Assembly (NCBI GenBank): GCA_003342895.1
Contig: PTFA01000537.1
Location: 19,121-83,120 of the forward strand
DNA length: 64,000 nucleotides
Origin: Casuarius casuarius
Lineage: Eukaryota; Chordata; Aves; Casuariiformes; Casuariidae
Direction: 5' to 3'
Part shown: in pieces, positions 53,869 through 64,000 of the stretch
How positions within the stretch are numbered: the stretch's first letter is position 1
Layout: each line of letters begins with the position of its first letter
Notes under the pieces: model-generated
The model's input: only the letters and a program-made list of their open reading frames with translations
Databases searched by the model: none
Told to the model about the DNA's origin: nothing
Translations under genes and position numbers: made by a program

Positions 53869-55947
53869 GGGACATCTGGGGACTTTCGCCAATAATGTCC
53901 GAGACTGGTAACTGCGAGCAGCTGCATGGCATGAACTGGGAGGACCTTCAGTCTGACGCTGCCAGCAATGATCTCCCTGCCGGGAAGCTGAGACCTTGTG
54001 AACGTAATGCTGGGTGAGGGCAGCGAGAAAATGTGTGAGATAATCAATAGCATAAAAATTCTAATCTCATTGGTCCTTAAGCCAGTATCCAGACTCACGA
54101 TGGGTTGTTGTTTACTCGGTCTCACCCGCTGAACGTCTCTGCTATATGCCTACCTGCATTCTTGATTTGTAGTTTCGTCCTCCTGAGGGAACTGAGAGCA
54201 GCCTGTGGACAGATGTCTGCTGACCTGAGACTTTAACCATAAGCTCTAGCAATAGCACTAACTTCTGTAACTGGCCTGAGAAAACTATTTCTTTACTCTT
54301 ATACATGAGAATATTTTATTCAGAACCACTAGCACTAACGTGGCACAAAAGACAAACTAGTGTCACAGACTAAAGCTTCGATTGCCTTGCAATGATGCCA
54401 GCAGTATTTCTATACATCCTCTTGACAGCAACTCTTCAGCAGCAATACCCACTCTGTCATACAAATCGATATTGATACCCATCAGATTAAAAGAGGCAGC
54501 ATATTCCCCTATATGCCTTTGAAAAACCAGTTGATTTTCTCATAGCCTTTTCTATAACTGCATCTGCTTGCTGCCATATCTGAGAAGACAGAGTAAAATT
54601 GATTACTTCAAAGGAAACAATTTTGTTGGATGCTCTGAGGATGCTGCCTGCAGAGCAGCAGCGGTGGGTATGGATCGGCAGTGCCATCCAGCGGGAAATG
54701 CAGCGAGCCACAGCTCTCCTCTGGAGCTGCAGGGAGAAGGGTCCAGAGCCCACTCTCCTGGGACCCTCCGAGACCAGCCACGGCCACCTCATTACACCAA
54801 ACTGCAAGTGACACCTAGCGAGTTACCTGGACATTCACTGTCCTGCCTCTTTTGCCCTGTGGCCTTCGCAGGTACCGTCATGTATTTCTTTGGAACTGAC
54901 AGCATGCAATTTTTGTTTTTCTAAGTTTCACAGACTTTATGAAAATTAGCCTCTCCACAGCCACTTTATTTTGGGGAAATTTGCTCAGAGGAAAACTTTG
55001 TAACTGAGCTTATTATAAAACAGATGTAGCACCAGTTTAACTTTCTCCTTTTATTTATTTAGTGTCCACTTTTTAAATAAACGTTCTGCCTCAGTGGTCA
55101 GGAAAGTGATTCTCTTCCTAACAGTGTTAGAATCCTTCCCAAGGAGGACACAAAATTGCTGGGAATCAAATCCTGATGGTTTTGGTTCTCACAGACACTT
55201 CACAGTTGCACTAAATCTTGTGAATACAAAATTGAATGGATAAAAATACTGAGGTTTTTGTATTAAAAATTGTAAGATTTAAAATAAATTTTAGTGACAT
55301 TTTAGTTTAAATATCCAACTAATTTTGAAACAGTGATGATTTAAGTCCCAAACTTATTTGACATATTACACTCCAAGCTCACCAGACTAAAGAATTTCAA
55401 TAGTTAGAACTAAGTATTAGGTGAAATCTAAAAGGTATTGCTAAAATAGATGTGGAATTTACAGTGCATGTCTGCAATGACTATTTGGCACATGAGCTCT
55501 CCACAGGCCGGTTGCCCATTCCATAGCACAGCTTCGAGCACTGGAGGGGCTCCTTTGCACACAGGGCACTCCGCTCCTCATCCTCCTTGCCTGTACAGAT
55601 CCACCACAGTACTCAGTCATGCAAGCTGTCCCACCAACTCTGCAACTCCAGTGATGCTGGAGCTCTGGCACTACACCAGTGTCTAATTCCCACTGTTGTC
55701 TCCTAGGCTGTATTCTTGAAACTCTTAATTCTTAACTCTTTAAACTAATCTACCTTTATGTCAATACACTTGATGTTCTTTAGGTTAAGAAAAATTATAT
55801 TCCCTACATTACCTTGACCTTTTAAAATGACAATGAACCAGTATCTGTTAATGACACATCCAATAACATTAAAGTCACTAATGAAGACAACATTTATCTG
55901 TTGTTGTAGCACAATCACAGACATTGCTAAGCCTACACACACACACG

Positions 55948-55978
<31 letters not shown>

Positions 55979-57402
55979 AGAGAGAAAGACTGGAAATATC
56001 ACTCTCTTCAAAAAATAATTTATTCTTTAGGAAGAAAGCAGAAAAATGTTACAATGAAGATCTTGCATAAACAAACACATTCGTGGTAGCTAACATAGCA
56101 TCAGATCGCAACATTCGCCCCTCTAAAATGTGGATGGATCATTACAGAATTATTATGACTAGCAGGAAAGTCCCATACATCTACCCAGAAAATATGGAAA
56201 TTTACCCCAAATATTGATGCACATTTTGTGTCTCCACTGTTTTAAAGGGAAAGTACACATAACTTATTAAAAACGGATAAAAAACAGAATTAGCATAGTA
56301 CAGTTTCCCATGGATTTTCCCTTGAAACACCCCCACATGTCCTGATAACAAGTCAGAAAAAAAGTCTAGAAAATTGAGTTAATTGTGGATAAAGAAGAAA
56401 AAAAATGCAAAGATACTTCTATCTCTGGTCTCCTAGTTTGTTAAAAAAAAAAAAGAGACTTCCCAAATGGAATGTTTCTAAAATAGTTGTGTTATGCATT
56501 AAACACACTTACCAAATTGAGGGCAGTTACTGCTACACTGTACAGTCATACATGACAGCTGAATGTACACCATGTATCCATTCATCTAGATACCAAGAAA
56601 CAACTGTTTGTGAGACTATTGCATTTCCATGCATAGAAATGAAGCAGAAGGCAGAAGGCAGACAGCAAGAGATACAGGAAAAGAAAACAAACACATGCCT
56701 AGACAAAAAAGTCAAGGGAAGCTTGTGGGCATTCATCTAATAATTGAAAAAACAATAAAAAGGTGGAAGACTAGAAGCAGAACTATTCTAAAAGGCATCA
56801 ATATGGAAAATACAACTCCAGCTCTAAAATGTTGTCTTTTTATAAAAATACTTCTACGTAGAAAATTTCAAGCCAGGCACACTTCACATTTGCAAATGCC
56901 ACAACTATTCGAGTGACTAGTAGATCCTTAGGATCTATGCATTTGATAGATGTTGTAAAGTCCTAATGAATCTAACATTTGTTTGTGATAGTAGAAGGAT
57001 GTCCAGTTCAAGTGAATAACTTCACTGAAGCAGAAAGCAGAAGATGCTGAAGCCTTTTGTGGTTCATTAATAAATAAGATCACAAACAAGAAACAAGTCA
57101 TTCATATGGGGTATTTTGTTGGTTTCTGAGAATTTTGTTCTGGGCTGACAATTCTCCTTCAAGCACTATTTTTTGTCTAGGCATTGCTCCTGAAAAAATA
57201 CAGAGGAATTTATTATTTTGAAAGAAATATTGCCTTTATATCGACCTACTACAAAGGATGATGAGCTGAAAGCACAGTACAGGATACAGTGTATTTTCTT
57301 TGGTTGGGAATTGTCACTGTCAAGATCTCCACTGAATATATTTTGTAAATGTGATGTGATGTATGCCATAGGGCTGTGCTGATAAATTAACCTAGCGCTA
57401 GT
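53869..57402. other. Intergenic flank 3' of FBXO4
   Basis: Holds the Z-DNA-prone microsatellite at 55,935. A GC-richer patch at 54,630-54,790 carries frames on both strands but no recognised product. Confidence 0.55.
55935..55979. repeat. Compound (AC)n(GC)n(AC)n microsatellite
   Basis: Forty-five bases of unbroken purine-pyrimidine alternation: AC units, a run of GC units, then AC units again. This is a textbook Z-DNA-prone sequence about 1.7 kb beyond the FBXO4 stop. Confidence 0.95.
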
Positions 57403-57723
57403 TTTATTTACAAAAAGAGATTAGGTTATAAGATGTACAGAGAAAAGATTGCATCGTAAATGCCTCAAATTAAGACAGAACAAAACCCAACAGCTTCCAA
57501 AAAAAATCACTTCTTCATCAGCTGCTGGAATCCGGGCAATCCTGCTTGTAGTTCTAATTCAGGTCTACAGCTGGAAGAATGTTAATTATAAAAGTATGTA
57601 CAATCAAATATATGCATGTCTTTTAAATCTCTTATCTGACAATGCTGTGTCAGGACAAGATTCTCACTTCATTTGAATTGCAACACACTAAAGTCTCTAT
57701 ACAGTAAAATGAAGCAAGTCTAA
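57403..57723 (-). other. FBXO4: Candidate FBXO4 3' UTR with polyadenylation signal
   Basis: The first canonical AATAAA on the minus strand past the stop is at 57408-57403, 316 nt downstream. No other canonical signal lies between. The UTR is AU-rich with no open frame of note. The true cleavage site cannot be seen, and a further TTTATT on the plus strand near 57,209 is an alternative. Confidence 0.45.
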
Positions 57724-57813
57724 TTACTGTGCATTTTTACAATCTGCTTCTTCCAAGAGCCACTCAAGTCCACTTAGCAGTCCATCTAAAGTAGCAGCTA
57801 CAGTGTCCTGCAC
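57724..57813 (-). CDS. FBXO4: FBXO4 coding exon 7 and stop
   Basis: Acceptor TTTTTACAG, then GTGCAGGAC. It reads VQDTVAATLDGLLSGLEWLL, then EEADCKNAQ and TAA at 57726-57724. Human ends with VQDTEAETL and a similar GIEWILEEVE helix, so the C-terminus is full length. The exon was too short to stand out as a long frame and was found by following the exon 6 donor. Confidence 0.93.
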   Translation of the reverse strand: MQDTVAATLDGLLSGLEWLLEEADCKNAQ

Positions 57814-60800
57814 CTGTAAAAATAAGATAAGATTCTATATTACAGATTACAGGCAATGGATCTAACAATACTGTACCAGCACTTCATGTCTATCCTTATG
57901 TCAGAAATACTGATGTCAAATCTAAATTTTTATAACTGGTTTCTAGGTACCTTGACAGGACAGGTTTCTTAGAGTAAGGTACAAAAAGAAAACACTATTC
58001 TTTACATAATGAATTATGAGAGCCATTAAAAAAGCTTTGCATTCTTGATATCACAGCAAATTTTATACGAAGCCCTCCATCAGCTATCCTGGAACATTTT
58101 ATTTACTCTACAGATGATGGTCTACCTGAAAATCTTTTTTATAATAACTCTTAGAGGAAAAATGCTGCCAGCTTTAGAATTCAAGACATATTATCACTTC
58201 TCAAATTTTCTAATATATTATGAAGCGGTTATTATAAGTGGTACTTCAAGAAAAAAAAGCTTGTAAACGTTGTCCTTATGAAAACAAAGGAATTAAACCT
58301 GTTGGGTTTTTTTTGATTAAGTATTATCCTTTAGCTACACTATGTCATCAAAAACAAAATTATATGTCACTGAGACATGCTGATATACATTGTGCTCAAC
58401 AAGCATAAAAGAATGGGCTCAGGACCTCATGGGCTAGGCAAAAAAATGTGATTTGTCAAAAACTCCATACATCATGTCAAGCAGGTGACAATTAGTCTCC
58501 TGAAAAGTGACAGAAAAGCCTACCTTGTGGCTAAGGCCTTGGAAATTCAGATTCAAATTAACTGAAGCTTTCTTACCCTCTTTAAGACCAGCAATTCATC
58601 CTTCCTTCCACTCTGGCTCCATGTGAAGCTTCTCGTGTGTTCCTGGGCAAGCCAATTAGCTACTCTATGTTGTGCTAGGCTATAATCCTTCATCTCATAG
58701 GATCAGAGAAACTAAATTCACCACTTAAGTGGAGTGCTCAAATAATAGTGTTGAAAGCTATATATTTACTTAGATATGTACAGTTCAAGAACTACAATAA
58801 GCCTAAACTGCATTTAAGCACAAAGAAGAAAAATAAAGGTTTAAAAGCAAGTACCATCCAGGGCTGATGTAACAGATTCAGTTGCAACTGATGTGCCATG
58901 TAAACACAAGGAATTCTTTTCACATCAGCATGAGAGATGCAAGATAAAACCAGCAGAGGTCTGTTTCGAGGCCCAAGAGCTGGATCAATCATTGCCAAAA
59001 TATGGGCCAGTTCCTCTTCACGATCATGCTCTAGGAAACAATTTGTAATATATGAGTATTAAGTATATGCAAATCCCAAGCAGAATATTTTTCTTTTATC
59101 TTGACTTTCAAATACTTATTATTTCAGTTCACAAAAGTGAGGAAACACAGGGCTGGAAGTGGCGTGGGCAAATTATCTAATTCTGCTTATCTCAGGGCTG
59201 GATCAGCTGTACTCATGTCATTCCTAGCTGTTATTTAAAGATCTCCCTAGATTCACAGGCAACCTATTCTAGTCCTTAACATCAGAGCATTTTCCAAGTA
59301 CCTCTCAGAGATCAAAATCACAATAGGCCATTAAGAAACACTGACACACTTCACAGGCAGGAGCCCTTCCCTACTGACTTAATTTTTCTTGCCAGTATAT
59401 CCCCCCACATTTTTTTTACCCCCTGCTTTCCTGAGCTAGCCCTTTCCCTCCACTGAAAGCTGATGAATATAAAGACAGTCTACCGTAACAAGTGTTTGGA
59501 TTACCCTTATTTAGGCTTATTATAGGACAATCCTAATTCAGGTTGGTTACATCTTTCACTGCAGTGAAGTAAAGGCTCTATTTCTAGGTTATTACATCAC
59601 CACTGCTGTATTTCAGGCTTCTCCTCCCACCCACCCTACTGCTTCCACTCCCTTACCTCCTCCCAGATTTTGTTTTGTTTTGTTCTTTTAATCCACATAA
59701 TTTCCCAGATCTGACTTAAGAGAGCAGCCATGTGGTACTGTCACTGACTTTCCCTCACAGGAAGGGGTTATGTCTAGGAGAGGGGACCTCTTCAACTTGA
59801 AAAGTCACTGAAGAAATAGCACCAAGGAAGCATACCCTGAAAGAACTGGAACATGGATTTTGATGCATTCCATACACTTCAGAGATCTTTTAGGACATTT
59901 CAATCATTCACAAAATATGAGTAAATACAATAAAGAGAACCCCCTTACTTTTATGAGCTTCTGCATTAGCAACATAGATGAATCCATCAACTACTTCGCA
60001 CACCTTTTTAACTTGAGCTATTACATTGTAGTGCACAGCTTGCTGATTCCCCACTGTACTGTTGTCTTGGTAGAACATCTTATTCACAACAACAGCTTGC
60101 TCTGCCCTTGCTCTCCTCCTTTCCACACTGAAAGATATTAAAATACTTCGGCCATTTAATAATAGTAGCCAGATTAATTTACATAGAAAATGAGAAAACA
60201 GAGTCGAAGGAGATATAGCAGCACAGCAAAGGGTCAGGAAAATGGCCTAAGCCACGAAAACAGTTTCATTCCCCCCATTTTATTTGAGTGCACACATACA
60301 GATGGTTAGTACTCTGCAAGACATGCATTAAAATACACCCCAGGATGAGTTTATAGAATATTTCAAAAGGGAAACAGTCAGAATATCAAGAGGGATAGAA
60401 GTACCTGTTATGTATTTGTCATAAAACATTTGTTATGTATCAGTTTGGGGAAGAAGGTTTACTAATTCCACATGGAAATTTAGAGGTTGGAGAAAGGGAG
60501 AGAAATAGGGAAGATACTTATTGAAGCTTCAGTTTATAAGAGATATCCATGTATGCAATAAAGGCATCAAACTGACATCATGAAACCGTGACAAAAAGTA
60601 TGAAATAACTGAGAAACGGTACTGTTGGTTTTTTTTTTTTTTGTGGAGAACAAATCTTACCTCGTAGTTGAATACAATGTCAAAATATTGAATTTTTGAT
60701 TGTTATTGAACTGAAAACTGACTCCTGATCCAATCCCTACAAGGAGAAAACGAACAGAATGAGATTACAAATATCTGGTTACTGAACACAACTAAGTGAT

Positions 60801-63006
60801 AGGCTGAAAATTCTACTGGGGCTGTAAAATAGATGCATCTAAATCTAGGTGTTGCCGTTACGGTGAAGCATACTGACTGTTTCACAAGGAAATAAAATCA
60901 AAAGAAAATCAGGAGGCATTTCCGGGTTTGTTTGGTTTTTGATACTTGCATTAAAACTTAGAAATTTAAGTCATGGAGGAGCTGATTTGTATCTGCTGGC
61001 CTAAACTGACATAGTAAAGCTTGTCTATTTAGGACAAGCTGCACTGAAAAGGACATAAAAGAGAAAAGAAAATAACAGCAAAGAATGCATATTTTCCCAC
61101 TTCCTATAAATATAATTTAACTATCCCAATTCTGCTGTGCTTAAATATTAGTTATTCTTACTTAAAAACAGTCCTAAGTTTTTTCATCTGGTTTGGACTG
61201 AAGCAAAATTATAGATGTTCAAAAGTATGGCTTTTTTAAATCCCTTCTAAATATTGAAAAAATTTCTTCATCTGATCCTACAACCCCTCTTTTAATGAAG
61301 AAAGCGTACACCCATTTGACACCAGAATATTGAATCAGATAAAGGATCAGTGTAAAAAGACAAGCATATTTTTAACCACTAAGTAACAGTGGCACTAACC
61401 AATAGTAAGCACTATCTAAAGGAAGTTGTGTTTGCACTTATCCATTAAAACAACGTGTGGCATGGAATTTAGGATTGAAATATAAGTATAAAGAGCAAAA
61501 TCTTGATCCTCTGACACTGAACAAATTTAACCATTAAATAATTCACTGGAGCTAAAATTTTATCCTAACTGGTCATTGTGTTTATCCTTTGGAATATGTA
61601 TATATATAAAAAAATAAATAAAAGAAATAATTTTTTACAATTACATTATTGAGCTTCAAAGAGAGCATTAAAAAAAAAATTATTTGTTCCTATTTCTCCC
61701 CCAACTTTTTTTGTTTTATAAGACATATCTCTTTATAAAATTAAAAAAACCCCCCAAAACAGAAAATAGAGCATTACCATGAATTCGTCTTTGAGGTAGG
61801 CCAGCCACTAGTAGAATTTCTGGGCAAGTCATCATCTTTTGCACTAAAGAGTCGTCCAGCTCTTCCAACCCCGGCCCAAACATAGCAAAGCGAGGTTCTG
61901 CCTGAGTGACCAGTGATTGCAAAAAGGATGTCACAGCCCCATACCGGAGACGGCTTGATTTCAGACTTCTTCTACTCTGAGGACAGCTTTTTTTATATCT
62001 GTGTAAAATAGACGCAACTAGAAATTAAACATAAAATACAAAAGAGGTATTAATCAAACAACATCAATTAATTTAGGTCCTAAATTTCTCATGCTGCGTT
62101 ATCAGAACAACTTAAGCACAGGTCAGATATAACAGTTAAAAATTGATGGTTTAGATCACCAGCAGTAAGCAGGTAAAACCACTAGTCCTGCCAAGTTCCA
62201 AATGCTGATTTTCAGACCTTAATATAGTTCCATATGATGGATCTTTTACTTTAAAAAGTATAAACTTTCCCCAACCTCCTAGCACACATAATATTGGTAA
62301 AATAGCACCAAAGTTGAAGAGTCAAATACAATGTAAAAAAAAATATGCGAATTCTGAGTGTGTGTCCAAAGTTAGTTAGACCCCTTTTATGTTTATTAAT
62401 CATAAAAAAGGCGACTCCATCTGAAAAGGGCCTTATCCCATTCACACATACAAGTATGCTTGCTGTAAAAGGAGGTGGGTGTTGTCTGCAAGCTGACGTG
62501 TTCATTTGATACAGAAGCTGGAAGGCATGAAGAGACTTTGGCAATCACAAGAAAAAACAAAACAGTTAAGGGACTGACAAACATCCTGAAGAAGTGGCTT
62601 CAGTCTTTGCTTCTGGTCATGTGATGCTAGATAAATCACTTCAAGAAAACGTTAACCATGTGCTCCTCTGTATCCAACCCAAGACAGTTCAGTTGACATC
62701 AGCAAAAACATTAAGTGCTCACAGACACAATGGAAATCAGTGACAGCTGGCTTCAAGTATGTGATGCGCTCTGAAGTATCCAGACCAAAAGAGATTTAAA
62801 TCCAAAATTCAGAATTAAAGGACATTTTGCACTTCAAATTCTGGGGTGCTTCTTCTCTGGCTGTAAAATGGGGATGGGAGACAGAGAGGTTGTCAAAGAT
62901 AGGGCATTTATTGTGAAGTGATAGTTTCATGAATCACCTTTGGAAATTTTTATTCCATGCAGAATTTGGATATTGCAAATTAATTCAGGGCATTGAATGA
63001 AGTTAA

Positions 63007-63042
<36 letters not shown>

Positions 63043-64000
63043 AATAATCTGCTTGGTTTAGAGGTTTCTTTTTTTCAAGTAATCCAAATATATTATGAGT
63101 GCTGCTACGTTTTTCAACTATGCTAGTTGAAACCACGGTCTTTGCCTTATGTCTTTAGATCATCAGAACTCAAGCAGCATGACCTGTTATTTTTGAATAC
63201 ACACAGAGTAACTTTTTTTTTCTAGGTTTTCCAGATAAGAGATCAAAAAGTAAGATTCATTTGCCATATTCTAAAGACTGAGTACTTCTAATAAAATAAG
63301 TAATGATCTTTTGTACTGAGAGTAGAGAACACATCTCCAACAACAAAATCAGCACAGCACACAGCTTCTGAGATGGCTGTACTTCTGTGGCATGCTTGGC
63401 ATACAATACACAAAAAGGTTTTTTTAATATGATTTTACATTCCTCTTTAACTCTAAATGGAAAGAGCAGACCAAACTGTCACATAACAGGAAATTATATT
63501 CACAAAACCAGCAACGGATCTGAGACTCAGGTCACTCCAAATTTTCAGCAGCACTTGCAGCAGAGCTTTGCTGGTACACGCGTGGAAGCCGTCCGCGGGT
63601 GAGGGTTTCTGCCGCCCAGACCGCGGGTCCTGCTGGGGAACGGGGGGATACTCACACCGCCATGTAGTCGTACAGCGCATTACCGCCGGCTTCCGAAAAG
63701 ACTTGACTGAAGACCTCCACGCTGGGGAGCGACCTCCAGTCCACCGAGGCCCAGGAGGGGAGGTCCCTCAGCAGAAAGCACCTCCACAGCAGCGGGTCCC
63801 GCACGGCCGCCCGCCAGTAGGAGCCGGTGCTGCCCAGGCGGCAGAGGTCTTGCGGCGACAGGAAGGACATGATGCGCAGCTGCACGTCGATCTGAAACGC
63901 GCAGAGCGGCGGTCAGCGCCCTCCACCGCGCGGGGGGCACCGGCACCAGCGCGCCGCCCCGCACCGGCGCCGGCCCCACTCACCGGCAGCGCCTGCAGGG
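57724..64000 (-). CDS. FBXO4: FBXO4, F-box only protein 4 (5'-partial, seven coding pieces)
   Basis: Substrate-recognition subunit of an SCF (SKP1-CUL1-RBX1) E3 ubiquitin ligase. In mammals it is reported to target cyclin D1 and the telomere protein TRF1. Join, in transcript order: 64000-63984, 63891-63656, 61998-61778, 60736-60661, 60127-59949, 59030-58855, 57813-57724. All introns are GT-AG and every phase matches (0, 2, 1, 2, 1, 0). About 330 residues are visible; the human protein has 387, and the missing ~60 belong to exon 1. The F-box starts at LPIDVQ, followed by SFLSP, DLCRLGS, VRDPLLWR and FLLRDLPSW. The C-terminal part, an atypical small-GTPase-like fold that binds TRF1 in the family, is recognisable from EPRFAMFGPGLEEL, GLPQRRIHG, KVCEVVDGFIYVANAEAH and RPLLVLSCIS. 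There is no frameshift or internal stop, so the gene looks functional. Introns are 92, 1657, 1041, 533, 918 and 1041 bp. Confidence 0.96.
58608..58705 (+). repeat. CORE-SINE/MIR-like relic in FBXO4 intron 6
   Basis: CTCTGGCTCCATGTGAAGCT, then CGTGTGTTCCTGGGCAAG, CCAATTAGCTACTCTATG and a CATCTCATAGGATCAGAG tail. These follow the order of the shared MIR/L2-type 3' core (TGTGACCTTGGGCAAGTCAC...CATCTGTAAAATG). Confidence 0.4.
58855..59030 (-). CDS. FBXO4: FBXO4 coding exon 6
   Basis: Acceptor TTTCCTAG, then AGCATGATCG, giving HDREEELAHILAMIDPALG, RPLLVLSCIS, DVKRIPCVYMAHQLQLNLL and HQPWM, in register with human HEWQDEF to NHPWL. The donor GTACTT is weaker than the others. The junction with exon 7 is phase 0. 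The exon is 176 nt. Confidence 0.95.
59145..59330 (-). mobile_element. Old CR1-type LINE relic in FBXO4 intron 5
   Basis: Plus-strand words run in the order of the complement of a CR1 3' region: AGGGCTGGAAG, a TCATCTAGTCC-like ATTATCTAATTC, AGGCAACCTATTCTAG, and ATTTTCCAAGTACCTC. Divergence is high, and boundaries and subfamily are approximate. It may extend to about 59,560. Confidence 0.45.
59949..60127 (-). CDS. FBXO4: FBXO4 coding exon 5
   Basis: Acceptor TCTTTCAG, then TGTGGAAAGG. The frame gives S-VERRRARAEQ, VNKMF and KVCEVVDGFIYVANAEAH, followed by donor GTAAGG. The junction codon with exon 4 gives serine where human has arginine in STTRKER; otherwise the exon follows the human protein closely and contains its most conserved C-terminal block. 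Exon length is 179 nt. Confidence 0.95.
60629..60642. repeat. Poly(T) tract in FBXO4 intron 4
   Basis: Fourteen T residues on the plus strand, poly(A) on the transcript strand, lying just inside the exon 4 donor. Confidence 0.95.
60661..60736 (-). CDS. FBXO4: FBXO4 coding exon 4
   Basis: A short 76-nt exon bounded by TTGTAG and GTAAGAT. It reads G-IGSGVSFQFNNNQKF, then NILTLYSTT, matching the human IGSGVNFQLNN and KFNILILYSTTR segment. It ends with two bases (AG). A longer open frame across it (60,703-60,885) is in a different frame and is not the coding one. Confidence 0.93.
61778..61998 (-). CDS. FBXO4: FBXO4 coding exon 3
   Basis: Acceptor TTACACAG, then ATATAAA. The frame reads VYKKSCPQSRRSLKSSRLRY and continues with GAVTSFLQSL, EPRFAMFGPGLEEL and GLPQRRIH, ending with one base (G) before GTAATG. 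It aligns without gaps to the human segment from VYRM to RQIDG. The opening basic, serine-rich stretch is a linker to the C-terminal GTPase-like domain. A low-complexity AT/poly-A tract lies in the intron just past its donor (about 61,595-61,760). Confidence 0.95.
62838..62880 (+). repeat. Weak MIR/L2-type tail in FBXO4 intron 2
   Basis: CTTCTCTGGCTGTAAAATGG followed by GGATGGGAG resembles the 'cccatctgtaaaatggggat' tail of MIR/L2 elements. The upstream core is not in the expected place, so this is tentative. Confidence 0.25.
63009..63040. repeat. (AC)16 microsatellite in FBXO4 intron 2
   Basis: Thirty-two bases of perfect AC dinucleotide repeat, read as GT on the FBXO4 transcript strand. 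It lies about 615 nt downstream of the exon 2 donor. Confidence 0.97.
63656..63891 (-). CDS. FBXO4: FBXO4 coding exon 2 (F-box)
   Basis: Acceptor TTTCAG precedes ATCGACGTGCAG (IDVQ). The 236-nt exon encodes nearly the whole F-box: SFLSPQDLCRLGS, then DPLLWR, LLRDLPSWASVDW, and finally LYDYMAV. The donor is GT|GTGAGT at 63655-63650, leaving a two-base phase completed by the A that opens exon 3. The exon is GC-rich and lies in the promoter-side CpG island. Intron 2 (61999-63655) contains a (CA)16 microsatellite and a weak SINE-like tail. Confidence 0.95.
63984..64000 (-). CDS. FBXO4: FBXO4 coding exon 1, 3' end only
   Basis: Seventeen bases ending in CTGCCG before a strong donor GTGAGT give the residues LQALP, in register with the human segment just before IDVQL. 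The rest of exon 1, with the start codon and the 5' UTR, lies past the window edge. Exon 1 ends in phase 0. Confidence 0.8.

Larger units (their letters stand above)
63560..64000 (-). promoter_or_regulatory. FBXO4: CpG island over the 5' end of FBXO4
   Basis: CpG density rises sharply from about 63,580; ten CpGs fall in 63,901-63,960 alone. The island covers exon 2, the 92-bp intron 1 and the end of exon 1, and runs off the window. This is the usual setting of a housekeeping promoter, though the transcription start itself lies outside. Confidence 0.7.

Noticed and set aside
60703..60885. Minus frame starting upstream of FBXO4 exon 4
   Set aside because: It overlaps exon 4 in another frame. 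The coding frame is fixed by similarity to FBXO4 and by the phases of the flanking exons.
1..64000. CRISPR arrays, operons, rRNA and tRNA genes
   Set aside because: The sequence is vertebrate nuclear DNA. No regularly spaced repeats were seen, and no segment showed paired A and B boxes with a cloverleaf.

Overview
The window is 64 kb of sauropsid, most likely avian, nuclear DNA. The reasons are GT-AG introns in a vertebrate gene, interspersed repeats that are nearly all CR1 LINE fragments (one with a degenerate copy of the 8-bp 3' tail), no L1 or Alu-type material, and a compact gene with introns of 92 bp to 1.7 kb. It is not prokaryotic, and most open frames in it are chance frames of 60-160 codons.

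One protein-coding gene can be supported. FBXO4, the F-box substrate adaptor of an SCF ubiquitin ligase, lies on the minus strand at the right edge (57,724 to beyond 64,000). Seven coding pieces could be placed by hand with matching GT-AG sites and matching phases throughout. They run from the last 17 bases of exon 1 to the stop codon and give about 330 residues of contiguous reading frame. The first ~60 codons and the promoter lie beyond base 64,000. A canonical AATAAA on the minus strand, 316 nt past the stop, may mark the 3' end.

The remaining ~57 kb (1-57,400) has no coding exon that I can recognise. It holds CR1 relics on both strands (795-960 -, 14,333-15,150 +, 26,730-26,960 -, 27,105-27,327 +, 40,786-41,006 -, 53,800-53,868 +, and 59,145-59,330 - inside FBXO4), a probable non-autonomous DNA-transposon relic (51,299-51,538), weak CORE-SINE/MIR-like tails, microsatellites, and two isolated CpG islands (about 33,186-33,430 and 41,266-41,550) with plausible splice donors. 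In other amniotes the gene downstream of FBXO4 in the same orientation is GHR. The CpG islands could therefore be distant non-coding first exons or promoters of GHR or of a lncRNA. That is inference; no GHR coding exon is present.

The most unusual structure is a pair of 207-bp inverted repeats (27,425-27,631 and 28,570-28,776) that match at 202 of 207 positions with no gaps and flank a 938-bp unique spacer. They sit about 100 bp from a CR1 fragment truncated at both ends. No target-site duplication or transposase was seen, so a recent inverted duplication, or arms kept alike by gene conversion, fits better than a known transposon.
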